Program-made: the position numbers and the translations under genes | Assembly (NCBI GenBank): GCA_015680685.1 | Contig: MNCI01004927.1 | Location: forward strand, 1,210,801 to 1,252,187 | DNA from: Gnetum montanum | Taxonomy: Eukaryota > Streptophyta > Gnetopsida > Gnetales > Gnetaceae | Reading direction: 5' to 3' | DNA length: 41,387 bases | Shown: one piece after another, positions 1 through 11,685 of the stretch | Numbering within the stretch: the stretch's first letter is position 1 | Layout of the letters: each line of letters opens with the position of its first letter | Notes under the pieces: model-generated | Told to the model about the DNA's origin: nothing | Database searches by the model: none | Seen by the model: the letters and a program-made list of their open reading frames with translations, nothing else

Positions 1-426
1 ACTTGATTACGAGCATTTAAGTGTGACTACTTGGTAACCCAGTAGCGTACCTAGGATCTGCGCTTGGTAATCCTAGTGGTAGTCATGCATGAAGTCCAAG
101 ATGTGTACGGATGATCGAGGAGCGGATGCTCATCGCACTTAGGCTAACTTAGATCCTCTCTCACCCTTCTCTCTTAGCTTAGCTTAATTAATATTATCTT
201 CCATTGCCTTCAAGAGTAGCATTAGCATAAAACACATCATACACCTCATTCTGGACTAAACCATACATGACAAAGTTAACACTAGTCTAGATGGGAAGAT
301 AGCGAGCTGCGACCTAAGGCTAACTGTCTAGATGCCATAACTAGTTTGTCTACGGAGTTCGACCGGATCGTGCGTGTAATGCTCGTATTTGTATGGTTGA
401 GTGTAGGGGTACCTCGCCACTCATCA
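1..426 (+). mobile_element. 3' part of a Ty3/gypsy LTR (3' LTR or solo LTR)
   Basis: The segment ends in GTACCTCGCCACTCATCA, the same 3' terminus as the LTRs of elements A and B in this window. It carries the paired TTGGTAAYCC motif at about 31-45 and 64-77, as the other LTRs do. No tRNA-Asp primer binding site follows position 426, so this is either the 3' LTR of an element lying to the left or a solo LTR. It is closest to the inverted fragment at 10674-10857: both contain CTAGATGGGAAGA and GACCTAAGGCTAACT in the same order. The 5' end is outside the window. Confidence 0.8.
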
Positions 427-807
427 CTTAGTATGCTAATAAGTTATAGATGTATTTTTTTCAAAGTAGTAGCTTATTGCATCACCACGAGCCTATGTCT
501 CATAAGTGATGCTTGGAGCATGGAGGAAGCTAATTGATTAAGTGGCATAACAATGTGATCATGCAAATTCACCCATTGGGACTACTCATCCCAATGAAAG
601 ATGAAAGTGTAGTCAAGATAGTATGGGTCATGATAGGCATATGTGAGCATCGCTTGTAAAGGTACATGCTAGTCCTTGTTTTATTTTTTCATTTCCATTG
701 TTGTCCCTTACAAGATTTTTACCAAGCTTCACATAGGGATTTAACAATGGGTTATTTGACATGTGAGAAGTAGACATTGTTTTAGTTTGATGTCCTTGAA
801 TTAATAT

Positions 808-975
808 GACAATGAGGTGGTAAACTAGTGGTAAGACACTTGATTTGGAAGCTCCAAATCATGGATTCAATTCTAGTGGGCAATGTTGAGTTATATGAAG
901 TTCAAATTGGACTATATATCTTAAGCTGTACCTATGTTTCACTTATTTTGGGTTCCAACACGCCCCCTAATCCAA
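808..975 (+). mobile_element. tRNA-derived SINE-like repeat, copy 1
   Basis: A degenerate RNA polymerase III A box (TGGTAAACTAGTGG, from 818) is followed 45 bases later by a B-box-like GGATTCAATTC (from 863), the spacing found in tRNA genes. About 100 bases of non-tRNA body follow, ending around GGGTTCCAACACG. A second diverged copy lies inverted at 27262-27402 and matches the tRNA-like head, the TTGAGTTATAT segment and the GGGTTCCAACA tail. Two copies sharing head and body argue for a SINE family rather than a tRNA pseudogene. Exact ends and target duplications were not resolved. Confidence 0.55.
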
Positions 976-2225
976 CCAAAGATATATCTTTACAAGCTTT
1001 TACATTGATTGTATATGATGCTAATTAACTAAGGTACTAGCACCATCCCTAGTAAAAATACCAAATGATGAGTGGTGAGCATGTGCAACACCTAACCATA
1101 TGATTTACAAGGATCACGGTACACCATGTTGTAATCTAGGAATGGGCTAATAGTAGTGTTTTGTCTCATTGGGTACTTGTGAGTTGCTATCTTCCTAGGT
1201 TGGCTTATGGTGGTCCTTTTTTGTTTGCGTGGTTAAGTGTAGGTGAGATGTATGATAGTTGATGTTGTATCACCAATGTAACATAATGAACTTATATCTA
1301 ATTATTAATTACCCAATATAATGAATAAGTCCCAAGTTAGCCTAGAATGATAATTGTTTGATCCTCAACCTACCACCACATTATTGGATATTCATGCTAA
1401 CCAGTGGGATTACCAAACTAGTGCACCGCCAGGCACACCAAGTGTCTAGTCACTAAAATTACTAAGTTTTCATGAGTCTAATGTTCAAGGTTGAGTTGTG
1501 TCCATTCTACCAATATATAAAATGCAATGAAACATAGATTTTATGCTAAGAAAGTAGTAACTAACGATGGAAAATAAATATAGAAAGGTAAATGTAATGT
1601 AAATCAAAGTCATATGATGAAGATGAATTTATATTGGTCTTTATTGGCATCATGGCATGCATCCAGGTACAAATCACTCAAATAAAGACTCATCACAACA
1701 GACTTTGATTCATGTTGTGGGCTGTTGATTATTATAGAGAATTGAAAATCAAATTGATAAAGTTTTGCTACTTATTGACCAAATGGTGCCATAAATGGGA
1801 CTGGTGGATGTGTATTTATAAGCATGACTAGATTTGAAGATGTAGTTACAATGTTGTAGCTACAATTAGAGATGTCACAAAGCTTATTGCAACATTTTTA
1901 TTGTTCATCAAGGCTAGCATGTCATTAAATAGAAATAAAATACACCTTTGTAGCATTGACGAGAGATATCATGTTACACTTGTTAATGTTTTTGGCTACA
2001 AATTCCTAAATTATTTAACAACAAAAATAGTGGTTCAAGCATTGGTTGCATCAAAGTTTTTCTTTTAATTGAGATGTAAGGTTAAAAAACATTAGATCAT
2101 GCATGATGAGTTGTGTTAAATTTCTATTAGAGTTGAATTAGCAATTGCAATGCAACAATTTACATGGCCTAGTCATTAATTATTAGAATGACACTTTGAA
2201 TGATGGTCAATGAATCAATAGAACT

Positions 2226-2684
2226 AGTTTATCTTTCAAAAATTTTCATCTAGTGCCATGTTGCTCAAATAATGTTCCCAAATCCACCATCCACATGCTA
2301 CTCAAACTTCTATATCAATTATTTTCTTTTCATTACTCAAAGCCTAATGAACATCATACTAAATGGATCTTGGGTGGGTTAGTTGATGAGTTAAAGTCTA
2401 ACCCGTTTGAGTAGTTATGCCCAAGCTTGAACCTATGTCTTTCAACTTCAATTTTACCATCACTCAAATGATGGTCTCTTGCCCAAATCTCTATGTCCTA
2501 AAGAAAAATGAAAGATAGTCTAGGACTTATTTTTTATTTTTTGCATGTGAGATTAAGGTTGGGTAAATAGCTACATCTATACTCAATTTATCTTTCAAAT
2601 TTTTTCATCTAAATGTTGTTCATGCTACTTGAAGAACACTACCAAATAACCATCCACATGTTGCTTGAACCTTTATATCCCAAA
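2226..2684. repeat. Diverged direct duplication (~100 bp, period ~357 bp)
   Basis: The block at about 2226-2322 (TTTATCTTTCAAAAATTTTC, later CCACCATCCACATGCTACTC) recurs at about 2582-2684 as TTTATCTTTCAAATTTTTTC and CCATCCACATGTTGCTTG. The copies differ by substitutions and small indels. No coding potential was seen, and the origin is unknown. Confidence 0.5.
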
Positions 2685-3104
2685 GAAAAAAAATGAAAGG
2701 TTAGTTGGTAGAGTTGAACTATAAGGGAAAAGAGAAAAACCTCTTTGCTAAAGAGCATCAAGGCCAAATTATAGTCCAACAAAATGTCTCCAAGGAAAAA
2801 TTTCTCACGTTGAAGATAAAAATAATGAAAATCTTAAATGATAAAAACTAATGTCGAGCGCTGCAAAGATAAAAACAATGGAAAATTTTGATGCTGAAAC
2901 AGATCTAAAATATTTAGGAGAAAATTTTTTTTCCAAAAAAAAAAAACCGTGTTAAGTTGCCTCCAACCTTAAATATCTTATTGCAAAGAAAAGGTATTAC
3001 CACTATGCTAGTGGGGTGATGAAAAACATTATTGAAAACAAAATGCACTTGAAAGGTTTGTTCAAAAGCGTGCGTAGGTTTGATATTGATCTGCGTACAA
3101 GGTT

Positions 3105-3219
3105 CGCGCTATTATAGTTTCCCGCCTCGCCACAGCGGCCCATTTCTCTGTTCGGAAGTTGCTCGCAGCGCCAAACCAAATATCCGAAACGCAGTTCCCT
3201 GTTCTTTGCGGCTTCGCAA
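3105..3219 (+). promoter_or_regulatory. POLA2 promoter/5' UTR with E2F site and site II element
   Basis: TTTCCCGCC at 3118-3126 is a perfect match to the E2F-type consensus TTTSSCGC, about 95 bases upstream of the ATG. GGCCCA at 3137-3142 is the reverse complement of the plant site II element TGGGCY. A weak TATA-like TATTATA lies at about 3111-3117. E2F and site II elements are known to drive S-phase expression of plant replication genes such as PCNA, which fits the downstream gene. The transcription start cannot be read from the sequence. Confidence 0.65.
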
Positions 3220-6200
3220 ATGGAGGATGAAATCAAAGCAGAGTTCGTCAAGAACGGATTTTCCATCGAAGATGAGGAGGATGTGTTGAAGCAATGTTAG
3301 TACAGGCGATTTTCCCCTTTTCTATCCAGACCTAGAACGAAGTGTTAGGGTTTATTGCTGATGATTTCACAAAATGTTTTCTGCAGGCACTTCTTTCTGC
3401 ATCAACTATAGCTTGAAGCCTTCGGATCTAGTGTCAAGCTGGGAGCTATACTATCTGAACACGTGAGTGCCAGTATAAACTGCTTAATATTTTGATAGTT
3501 TCTCTTCTTCAAAAGTAGTTGTCAGTATCACGGCTCGTTTCGAAATACGAACGATCAGAAAAAAATGTTAGGCATTGGTGTTTTTTTCCTTTCTTATTCT
3601 CGTTTGTGTTCTTGCTATTGTTTAGTGTTCTGGAAATGTCTAATTTTCTCACCATTTTTTCTCTTGGTTTTCAGGCAATTGGAAGGATGCAAGGTGCAAA
3701 ACTCTCATATGAAAGGCTTTTTACACTATCTGCAGATGGAGCAGAAAAAAGCCGTGCGTAATCAACTGCAGCCGGATTTTTTTTCTTACTCCAGCAACAA
3801 CGTTAACGTGTAAGCTCCGGTCTCATGTCAAACTAACTAGCAACAAGGCTGACTGCTGTACCATTAGCATAAATAAACTGCAAATTTCCGAGGGCTGATT
3901 CATTATTTGGCCCTTTTATTACTTATGTTTCTGCTTCTTGGTTTTTACGAGGATTCCTGCATACTGTGGTTCACAGAATTCTAGAGTCTGAAGCAGAGCA
4001 CAAGGAAGAAGAGGCACAGCGTACTCCAGCAAAGTCTCCTTGGAAGCCAAGTACAACGGAGTGGCTTTCTAGCCTTGCAGTTAAGACGCCTCCTGCAAAG
4101 AATGGCGATACCTCCATGCAGAGGCTGAAATCAAACGCAACAGATGGCCGTAGCCCTAATACTCCTTTCAGTAATCGGTTAAGTAAGTTCCAAGTGCTCT
4201 CGGTTTTTAACCCGCATGTTCAGATCTCAATCGAAAATGAAGGAGCTGATCCAAAATCTGAAGACGGTTCTATCAGAAGAGCTCCAGAGCTCAGTGCTCT
4301 CTCTGTAGAGATACAGGGCAAGCCGCCAGAGCCGGGATTTCGTTATATGAATTTCACTATAGAAAAGAGGGTAACGCCTTTCCCGTGGAATGTGCTCACT
4401 TATAACAGGCACTTTGCTTCTTTCTGTTTTCAATGGCTTAGAGATTTTACTATTTACTAGATATGTTTTTTTTAATTTGAAAAATGGTTTTACAGTTTTT
4501 AGCAATGGAAAGAAGAATAGTAAACTTTGCTGCTGCCTTGGCTGCCAGTGAAAATCGGAGTGTTTTTCATCATGTTGCTCTTGCTTCGCAGGTACCCTTC
4601 CTAGCGCTTTGAAATATATTATCTGGAAAATTACTTAAGCAACTATGTGTGAACCTAATATGAAAATTTGAAGTGAAAAGAGTTTCGGCAATTTAATTAC
4701 CTAAAAGTTATTTACAAGTTGTTGTTTTACTACAGGAAAGCGTATTTGTGGTTGGGCTTGTTTTATGTGATAGTACTGGTCGTCTTAATGAGAAATCTGT
4801 TTTGCTCCAAGGCAGGTTGGTTTCAGAACCTTAGAAAATTGCAATTCTCTGTCGTACTTTGGTTTTTCATTGAAAAATAAAGGAAAAGGCAGAATCTGCA
4901 TTGTGCGCTAATTCGCCAAGAGCATGGACTTAATAAGTAGAAAAACCTTACGCTACAATGAATGGTTTAATCTGTACATGAATGTCACAAAAAAAGCCTT
5001 TAGTTTCAGTCCGGGCCTTTGCGGTGTAATTTGTTTTGCGCCAGCCAATATGAGGAAAATTTAGAACTTGCTATTCTGAATTTTAGTTTCATTTTACTGC
5101 CAGCGCTGAATCTTCTGGAGGCCATAGGGTAAAGCTTGATCTTCAAAAGTTGACTGAGTTTTCCTTATTTCCTGGTCAGGTAAGACATTGAATATCATTG
5201 CTTTTTGCTATACAATATTTCTGTCTTATTGCCAATGGATGTGCTTGTTTCTGTTTTAATGTTTTTCCAATGACAATGCACTTCTTTTTGTACCATTGTT
5301 GACAGGCAGTTGGTATTGAAGGATACAACCTCAGTGGACATTGCTTGGTTGCATCAAGATTGATAGATTCATACCCTGTTTCAAAATTTCCGAGTACAAT
5401 TGTTCAAGACGGACCTGCTTTGAAGAGAATGGTCAAAGATCACAGCCAACAAATAAATTCTCTAGAAAGGAATCCAAAAAAAATCAAAATGGTAAGTATT
5501 TGTTTCCGGGAGACGTATGTGATTGTAGCAACCCAAAGCTTAACTGTCACAACAAATGAATGTTGAGAAATTTGTCGTATATAGCTTTCATTTTTCTACA
5601 GAGGATTTGTTCTGCCTTTTCAGAGCGTGAAAATATGACTATTTACAATTCCTGGTACATTTTGCTTGGAGCAAAATTTATTGACTAGATAATTTTAAGG
5701 GTTATTAAACGTTCCATCCTTGTAGCTTATTGCCGCAGGTCCCTTCACAACCAGTGACAACTTAGCCTTCCAGCCTTTAGAAGAGTTGCTGCAGCATTCT
5801 CAGAAAAAGGATATTAATGTTTTGATCCTGGTATGACAGTTTTCCTGTTTCGAAGTATGTATTACATAATAATTCTGTCAGAAATATCAACTACGAGAAT
5901 ACGTTTCCCACTTATTGTCCTTGTAGATTTTATTTTACCGTTGGCTTCTTCATCTCCGCAGATGGGCCCCTTTGTTGACAAACAACATGCAACGATTAAA
6001 GATGGGACCCTGGACAGAGTTTTTGATGATATATTCTTTGAGGAAATCTGCATAAGGGTTGGTTATATATTCATTGCATATTACAGGTTAAATACTTTAA
6101 AGTTTTCTCATTTCCACTTTTGTTACAGTTACGAGATTATTGTGAACACATGGGACCTAATATACGAATTGTTCTAGTGCCGTCCACACGGGATGTACAG

Positions 6201-7287
6201 CATGATTTTGTATTTCCACAGGTAATCAATCCAACTAACAATCCAACTAACGTGGAAGTGTGTCAGGCAACATGCACCTTTTTCGTAATTTAATTTGATA
6301 TTGCTTTTGTTATATGTAGCAAGCCTTTGACTCGAGGATCTTCAAGGAATATGGTGAACAGGTATGGAGTTTTAAGTTTGGTGCTTTCATTCCCCTAATT
6401 TTATCCAGTGTTTAAAATCTGTAGTCAAGGGAGAATGCATTTTGTAATTTCTGCAGATAATTTGCGTCGCAAATCCAGCCCTGTTTCGTATATGTGATGT
6501 ATGTATGGGCAAAAACCCTTTCATTTGCACAGTAATTATTGAGTTGTGATTTCCTTTCGATGCTAAGTTATTTGAGATGCAGATTATGGTCGGTGCTTGC
6601 TCAGTAGATGTGTTAAAGCATCTAAGCAGTGAGGAGTTGTCAAAGAATTCTGGACAGGGTTCCGTGGATCGACTCACGAGACTTGCAACACACATTCTGA
6701 AACAGCGCAGGCATTCTTTTTCGGCATTGTTAAATTTAGATCTGAATGATTGAGCCTAGAACTTTTAGGAATATGTATAGTAAATGACATAAATATTCAA
6801 TGAACATTTCTAAAACAGTTTTATTCCCCATTGTTTTAACAGCTTCTACCCGTTATTTCCTGCCGCTCCTGGTTTGTCTTTGGACTTAAGTGCTTCACCA
6901 GAATCTTTGAATTGTCCAGTTGATCTTGACATGCTCCTTTTACCCTCCGACTTGGCAGCGTTTGTAAAGGTAATTTTTTATTTAGTGGATACATGGATTC
7001 AAGACGTTGTCAGACAATGGCTGCTACTGAAACAGAAATCATTGAGATTGCGTTTGCAGGTTTTGCAAGTAGGGGATGATGTTCCAACTGTTGTCGGTAT
7101 GGATGCTGAACAAAAGAATCACCACAAGTGCGTCTGTATCAATCCTGGCAGATTGGCCAAGGGCACTTTAGGTGGTTCTTTTGCAGAGGTTTTTACTCAA
7201 GAAAAAGATTTAAGATCCCTGCAAACAGAGAAGGACTTGTCCGTCCTTTTTGATGAGCGGGCAGCAATTTCAATTGTGCGCATTTGA
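3220..7287 (+). CDS. POLA2: DNA polymerase alpha subunit B (POLA2), 16 exons, complete
   Basis: Regulatory B subunit of the nuclear DNA polymerase alpha-primase complex, which synthesises RNA-DNA primers at replication origins and lagging strands; it tethers the catalytic subunit and is not itself an enzyme. Exons: 3220-3295, 3387-3462, 3675-3809, 3977-4370, 4496-4591, 4736-4815, 5104-5179, 5306-5491, 5726-5830, 5962-6057, 6129-6221, 6320-6361, 6457-6498, 6583-6710, 6843-6969, 7060-7287. They total 1980 nt (659 aa) with phase kept throughout. Layout: N-terminal helical region (1-80); Ser/Pro-rich linker (~100-200) with SP/TP sites; OB fold (~228-345, FPGQAVGIEG at 308-317); inactive calcineurin-like phosphoesterase domain with AAGPF (376-380), MGPFVD (409-414) and VPSTRDVQHD (457-466); conserved end CINPGRLAKG...ISIVRI. 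The start matches plant homologues (MEDEIKAEF). Intron 14 appears to use a GC donor. Exon borders rest on splice consensus and homology, not transcripts. Confidence 0.93.
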
Positions 7288-8640
7288 AATGAAACTTGAA
7301 CTCCATTTACTGCATGAAGGCATAGAATGTGACAGCATCTAAGTTTGCTGTGATTTTGTTAATACCTCCATAACCCTGCTTTTTCCTTCTCACCAATCTT
7401 AGAGCCTGTGTAAAGAACGTAAGTTGGAAGGGTGCTACGAATCACCGAAGTATAGTCATAGAATACTAGCATTGCCATTTGGTAATTTGAAGGACATGTA
7501 CGTAAGGTATGTTTGCACAACTTATCTTCTTTATATTGGATGCAAAAGGAGATGGTGATTTTTCCTAACGTTATTTTGGCCTAGAGGCTAACTACTACCC
7601 CTTTTTCGTGGACAGTTCTTCTAAATCAAGGTAGAATATTTTAATGATCCTAATGGTGAACTTTTTCATTGGAGTTATTATTTTGGCTTAGATTTTTGGT
7701 GAAAATATAATAACATTTTTTTAAAGAAGATGTCCATGGAAATAAATAATTTTTGTTATAAAGCTGGGCAAAGAGATGAACTTTTTAATGAGAATTATCA
7801 GTGAATGACCATACACTAGTCTAGTTTTTGTTTTTAACATTAAATCAATTTGAGTGTATGAATTTGAGATTATATTTATGCATTACTTAGGTTTCTATGC
7901 CTTGGATGTTTGTTGTATTTCTAAAAGTGAAACATGTTTTAATTGCACTTGCTATTAGATTACTTCAATGTTGAATCCTTTGTTGTATTTCTAAAAGTGA
8001 AACATGTTTTAATTGCATTTAGCTATTAGATTACTTCAATGTTGAATTTTTTCATGTAATCAATTGGAATGGAACTTGAATAATGTGACACACTCAAATA
8101 TTTTAATCTATTTGATTAAAACAAGTAGTTTTTGGATGAAGAGCAGTATATGCTATGCTAGCCTTTGTTGGATCTAGAAGCACTTTTGTAAGATACCATG
8201 GTCTTCTTTAGAAGAGACTTTCAAATTGATCGTTTTGTTTAGAAGTCTATAGTCCCTATGTTAAAGACTTGTTTAGACAAGAAATAATATCAAAGCATAG
8301 TTCAAAGTAGAAATGATGTAGATTGCATGGGATTTCAACATTGCAATATAGGAAAGCAATGTCAATGTTGTCATTGACAAACATATTCTTAAAGTATAGC
8401 TTGTATAGAGGTCTCGTGTATTTGAAGGCTAAGGTTATTGGGCAATTTTATTTAAATAAGGATTTTGGAATCTTGGGGTTTCAATCTTGCAAGCTTTACT
8501 TAAAATAATTGAAACCATTTTAGAGTTTTAAAGGTTTAGTTTGAAACCACATATTTTTGAGAAAACACTAAGAATTTTAAGATAACATAGTCATTGATAT
8601 TTGGGATCATGATAATTTCATTACATTTCTAGGTGGTTAA
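7288..8640. other. POLA2 3' UTR and AT-rich intergenic DNA
   Basis: The 3' UTR must start at 7288, but no single polyadenylation signal is decisive; AATAAA-like motifs occur only from about 7740. The rest is AT-rich with no family-recognisable frame. It contains the 70-bp tandem duplication at 7911-8050. Confidence 0.5.
7911..8050. repeat. Two-copy tandem duplication of ~70 bp
   Basis: The block starting TGTTGTATTTCTAAAAGTGA at 7911 is repeated head-to-tail at 7981. Both copies run through GAAACATGTTTTAATTGCA and GATTACTTCAATGTTGAAT. The copies differ only by a few bases near the middle (CACTTGC versus CATTTAGC) and at the end, so the duplication is recent relative to the surrounding decayed elements. 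Confidence 0.9.
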
Positions 8641-8649
8641 ATATTTCAA

Positions 8650-10170
8650 AGCATCATGGAGGCTAACTAGCCTAGGATAGAACAATTTGCCTTTCATGTC
8701 ATTCATTATGCTTTCAAAGATGTTGAAAAGCCATTCATTAGGGAAGGGGTGAAAGAGATCCATGGTTGCTAAAGTCCATTGGGAGATGAACAAGAAATGG
8801 ATTTAGTGATGTTGTACTTGAATCTCTTCATAAAGGTGGTGAAGAGCTACTCAAGGAAGGTAATGGACCCATGAAGGAGAGGCTTGTACCATTCTAGTGT
8901 CTTGTTTGTTAATGAATTTGAAAAGCTCCTTAAAATGGTATTAGGTTAGTTAACTAGCAACATGCACTCACTATGAAAAGTAATTACATGATTTGTGGGA
9001 TAAGACTTCCCATTATACTAAGTGAAATTTGCTAGTAAGGCTCCCTTGGGAACTTGAGCGAGTGGGATTAAATGACTAATGGGATCAATAAGAAGATTGA
9101 CAATGGAGATGGCAAGATTGTCCCCATGCATTGTAATTGCCTTTTAGATTTAATTCTCATTTACATGTAGCTTGGAGGATAGATCTTGAAGCAACAACAT
9201 CAATTAAGGAGGAATCCCATGGATATTTTGAGCAAGGTTATTCAAAATGGAATTGTGATTAGGTAAGACTAGTTGAACATGTACCATGGTAGGCTTAGGT
9301 GTTGATAGCATGATATTGTGGTGAGGAATGTGATGTGCATATGAGGGTAAGGAAAAAGATAGAGAAACCTGTGACTGTCGAATTGGGGCCATGTGGGATA
9401 AGGCCTAAAAATGGTTAAGTGATTAGTTGACACCTTGTACCAAAGTTGGATTTGTAGGATTTATTATAGTTGTGCTTGGAAAGAGATTGTAGATTGGAGG
9501 TACTTTAGTTATAGGTGGGGCAATGATTGTAGGGCTAAAGTATGAGCTACACGGGCAACAATTTGAGTATGTGTACACAAAAGAGATTGGTGGAACCAAT
9601 GAGATTCACATGCTATAAACCAAGACTTTGTGTGGTCGATGAAAGGGGTTTGCAAGTAGGGGAATATGGGGATGTTTCTCTTCATAACTGCTATGGATGC
9701 TAATGCCACCACTTCCTTCGCTATGTTGATCTTATAATTGATAAGTCCTACTCATCTTGATATGAGGATGTCTTACCCGAAAGTCCACCATAGCTTGCCT
9801 TTGTTGAATTTCAACACTAGCCATTGCTTGGACTTCATCTATGATGACCAACTAGTCTCCTAACATAGCTTGTTTGGACCAATCAATCTCAATGATATGG
9901 TTTGGGTTAAGAAGCAATGGTTTTAAACCATGAGTCATTTCATAGGCACCCATCCTTTTTAGATTGTTCTCTCACTTGGTGCATGCAACCTTGTAGTTAG
10001 GCTAAGTCATGGGTGCTAGGAGAGCCTATGCTTTCCATGTCTCCATCCATCTACGAATCTTAGAGGTATGGGAGCAGACTGATCCTTGGCAAAACATGGT
10101 ATCAATAAGTGTCTCCTACACAAACTCTCTGAAAGAAATGAAGATCAAGTACAAATGAGAAAATAAACTA
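8650..10170 (-). pseudogene. Decayed Ty3/gypsy gag fragment
   Basis: The minus strand between about 9080 and 8790 reads as a Retrotrans_gag-type domain interrupted by stops. The pattern is a short F-T-x-Y-N-G-K motif, about 18 residues later a V-I-T-F-H-S segment, then L-E-W-Y-K-P-L-L-H-G-S-I and an F-x-x-x-F-M-K-R-F-K segment. This is the usual order of the plant gypsy capsid core (the F-x-x-Y-x-G and W-Y-x-x-L-x-x-x-S-I landmarks). Further upstream on the minus strand (9200-10100) lie Pro/His-rich stretches that could be the gag N-terminus. Stops occur every 30-50 codons. No LTR, primer site or pol could be tied to it, so the parent element is unknown and this is probably an old fragment. 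Confidence 0.55.
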
Positions 10171-10673
10171 AATAAAAGTGATAATAATAAGAAAATTTCA
10201 AAGTTCTACAAAGGACCTATAGGCTGCTAGGTAGCAGGTTCGTAATACTAGAAATTCTATTGGCCCTTCTTCTAGCATCAAAAATGTTCCTACAAAATTG
10301 TGCTTTCCTAGTCTCACAAGAACACCTCCATGAATTAAATGTTAAAGTACTTAACGTGTAGTCATAAACAATCTTTGGTTTGATATAACCTTCAAAAAGT
10401 CAATGATTATGACATGATGGGATACAAACCTCTAATTGAATGTGGACTTGCCTACTACACATGAACTAAAAATGACAAGAGAATGATAAAAAGGCTAGAT
10501 TTCAATAGTAAAATTGACTAAGTTTTAATTACTAAAAATAAAACTATGGATGATAGTACAAGAGATATAATATTATCTAAGTATAGAACCATGAATAGAA
10601 GAGCATAAATTACTTAAAATATAGAGACCTTGATATAGGTAAAAGAGTTTCAATTCCCTTTCCAAATAATAAA
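10171..10673. other. Unassigned AT-rich stretch
   Basis: No coding region, LTR terminus or repeat was recognised between the decayed gag and the LTR start at 10674. Confidence 0.4.
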
Positions 10674-10857
10674 TGATGAGTGGCGAGGTACCCCTACACT
10701 CAACCATACGAAACGAGCGTCGCACGCGCGATCCGGTCGAACTCCGCAGATGGACTAGTTGTGGCACCTAGATAGTTAGCCTTAGGTCGCAGTTCGCTGT
10801 CTTCCCATCTAGACTAGTTTTGCATATGTCACGTATGGTTTAGTCTAGATGAGGTGT
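10674..10857 (-). mobile_element. 3' end of a reverse-oriented gypsy LTR, cut by assembly gap
   Basis: It begins with TGATGAGTGGCGAGGTAC, the reverse complement of the shared LTR 3' terminus, and continues as an inverted relative of the LTR at 1-426. The left flank (CCAAATAATAAA) has no complement of the tRNA-Asp primer site, so this is a 3' LTR in minus orientation or a solo LTR. The rest is hidden in the gap. Confidence 0.8.
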
Positions 10858-11685
10858 NNNNNNNNNNNNNNNNNNNNNNNNNNNNNNNNNNNNNNNNNNN
10901 NNNNNNNNNNNNNNNNNNNNNNNNNNNNNNNNNNNNNNNNNNNNNNNNNNNNNNNNNNNNNNNNNNNNNNNNNNNNNNNNNNNNNNNNNNNNNNNNNNNN
11001 NNNNNNNNNNNNNNNNNNNNNNNNNNNNNNNNNNNNNNNNNNNNNNNNNNNNNNNNNNNNNNNNNNNNNNNNNNNNNNNNNNNNNNNNNNNNNNNNNNNN
11101 NNNNNNNNNNNNNNNNNNNNNNNNNNNNNNNNNNNNNNNNNNNNNNNNNNNNNNNNNNNNNNNNNNNNNNNNNNNNNNNNNNNNNNNNNNNNNNNNNNNN
11201 NNNNNNNNNNNNNNNNNNNNNNNNNNNNNNNNNNNNNNNNNNNNNNNNNNNNNNNNNNNNNNNNNNNNNNNNNNNNNNNNNNNNNNNNNNNNNNNNNNNN
11301 NNNNNNNNNNNNNNNNNNNNNNNNNNNNNNNNNNNNNNNNNNNNNNNNNNNNNNNNNNNNNNNNNNNNNNNNNNNNNNNNNNNNNNNNNNNNNNNNNNNN
11401 NNNNNNNNNNNNNNNNNNNNNNNNNNNNNNNNNNNNNNNNNNNNNNNNNNNNNNNNNNNNNNNNNNNNNNNNNNNNNNNNNNNNNNNNNNNNNNNNNNNN
11501 NNNNNNNNNNNNNNNNNNNNNNNNNNNNNNNNNNNNNNNNNNNNNNNNNNNNNNNNNNNNNNNNNNNNNNNNNNNNNNNNNNNNNNNNNNNNNNNNNNNN
11601 NNNNNNNNNNNNNNNNNNNNNNNNNNNNNNNNNNNNNNNNNNNNNNNNNNNNNNNNNNNNNNNNNNNNNNNNNNNNNNNNNNNNN
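10858..11685. other. Assembly gap (828 N)
   Basis: Run of undetermined bases. By comparison with 23961-24036, the first ~75 bases of element A's 3' LTR (plus-strand reading) should lie at its right edge, and the rest of the 10674 LTR at its left edge. Confidence 0.95.

Larger units (their letters stand above)
427..3060. other. AT-rich intergenic stretch without a recognisable gene
   Basis: I see no convincing coding region on either strand, only short open frames with no family signature. The region contains the SINE-like repeat at 808-975 and a diverged duplication at 2226-2684. There is an A-rich run near 2930-2946. No LTR ends or transposase-like frames were recognised. Confidence 0.5.

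Noticed and set aside
818-880. Functional tRNA gene at 818-880
   Set aside because: The boxes are degenerate, no acceptor stem pairs by eye, and a second copy shares the non-tRNA body, which fits a SINE better.
3112-3294. Minus-strand frames overlapping the POLA2 first exon
   Set aside because: They are shadows of the promoter and exon 1 and show no family signature; the plus-strand exon is supported by splicing phase and homology.
6727-6842. Alternative GT donor at about 6727 for POLA2 intron 14
   Set aside because: It keeps the frame but would insert several residues at a conserved junction; it is less consistent with the family, though transcripts are needed to exclude it.
10090-10112. 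TGGTATCAATAAGTG near 10097 as a copia primer binding site
   Set aside because: It lies on the plus strand, while the adjacent decayed gag is on the minus strand. No LTR end precedes it and the match stops after TGGTATCA.
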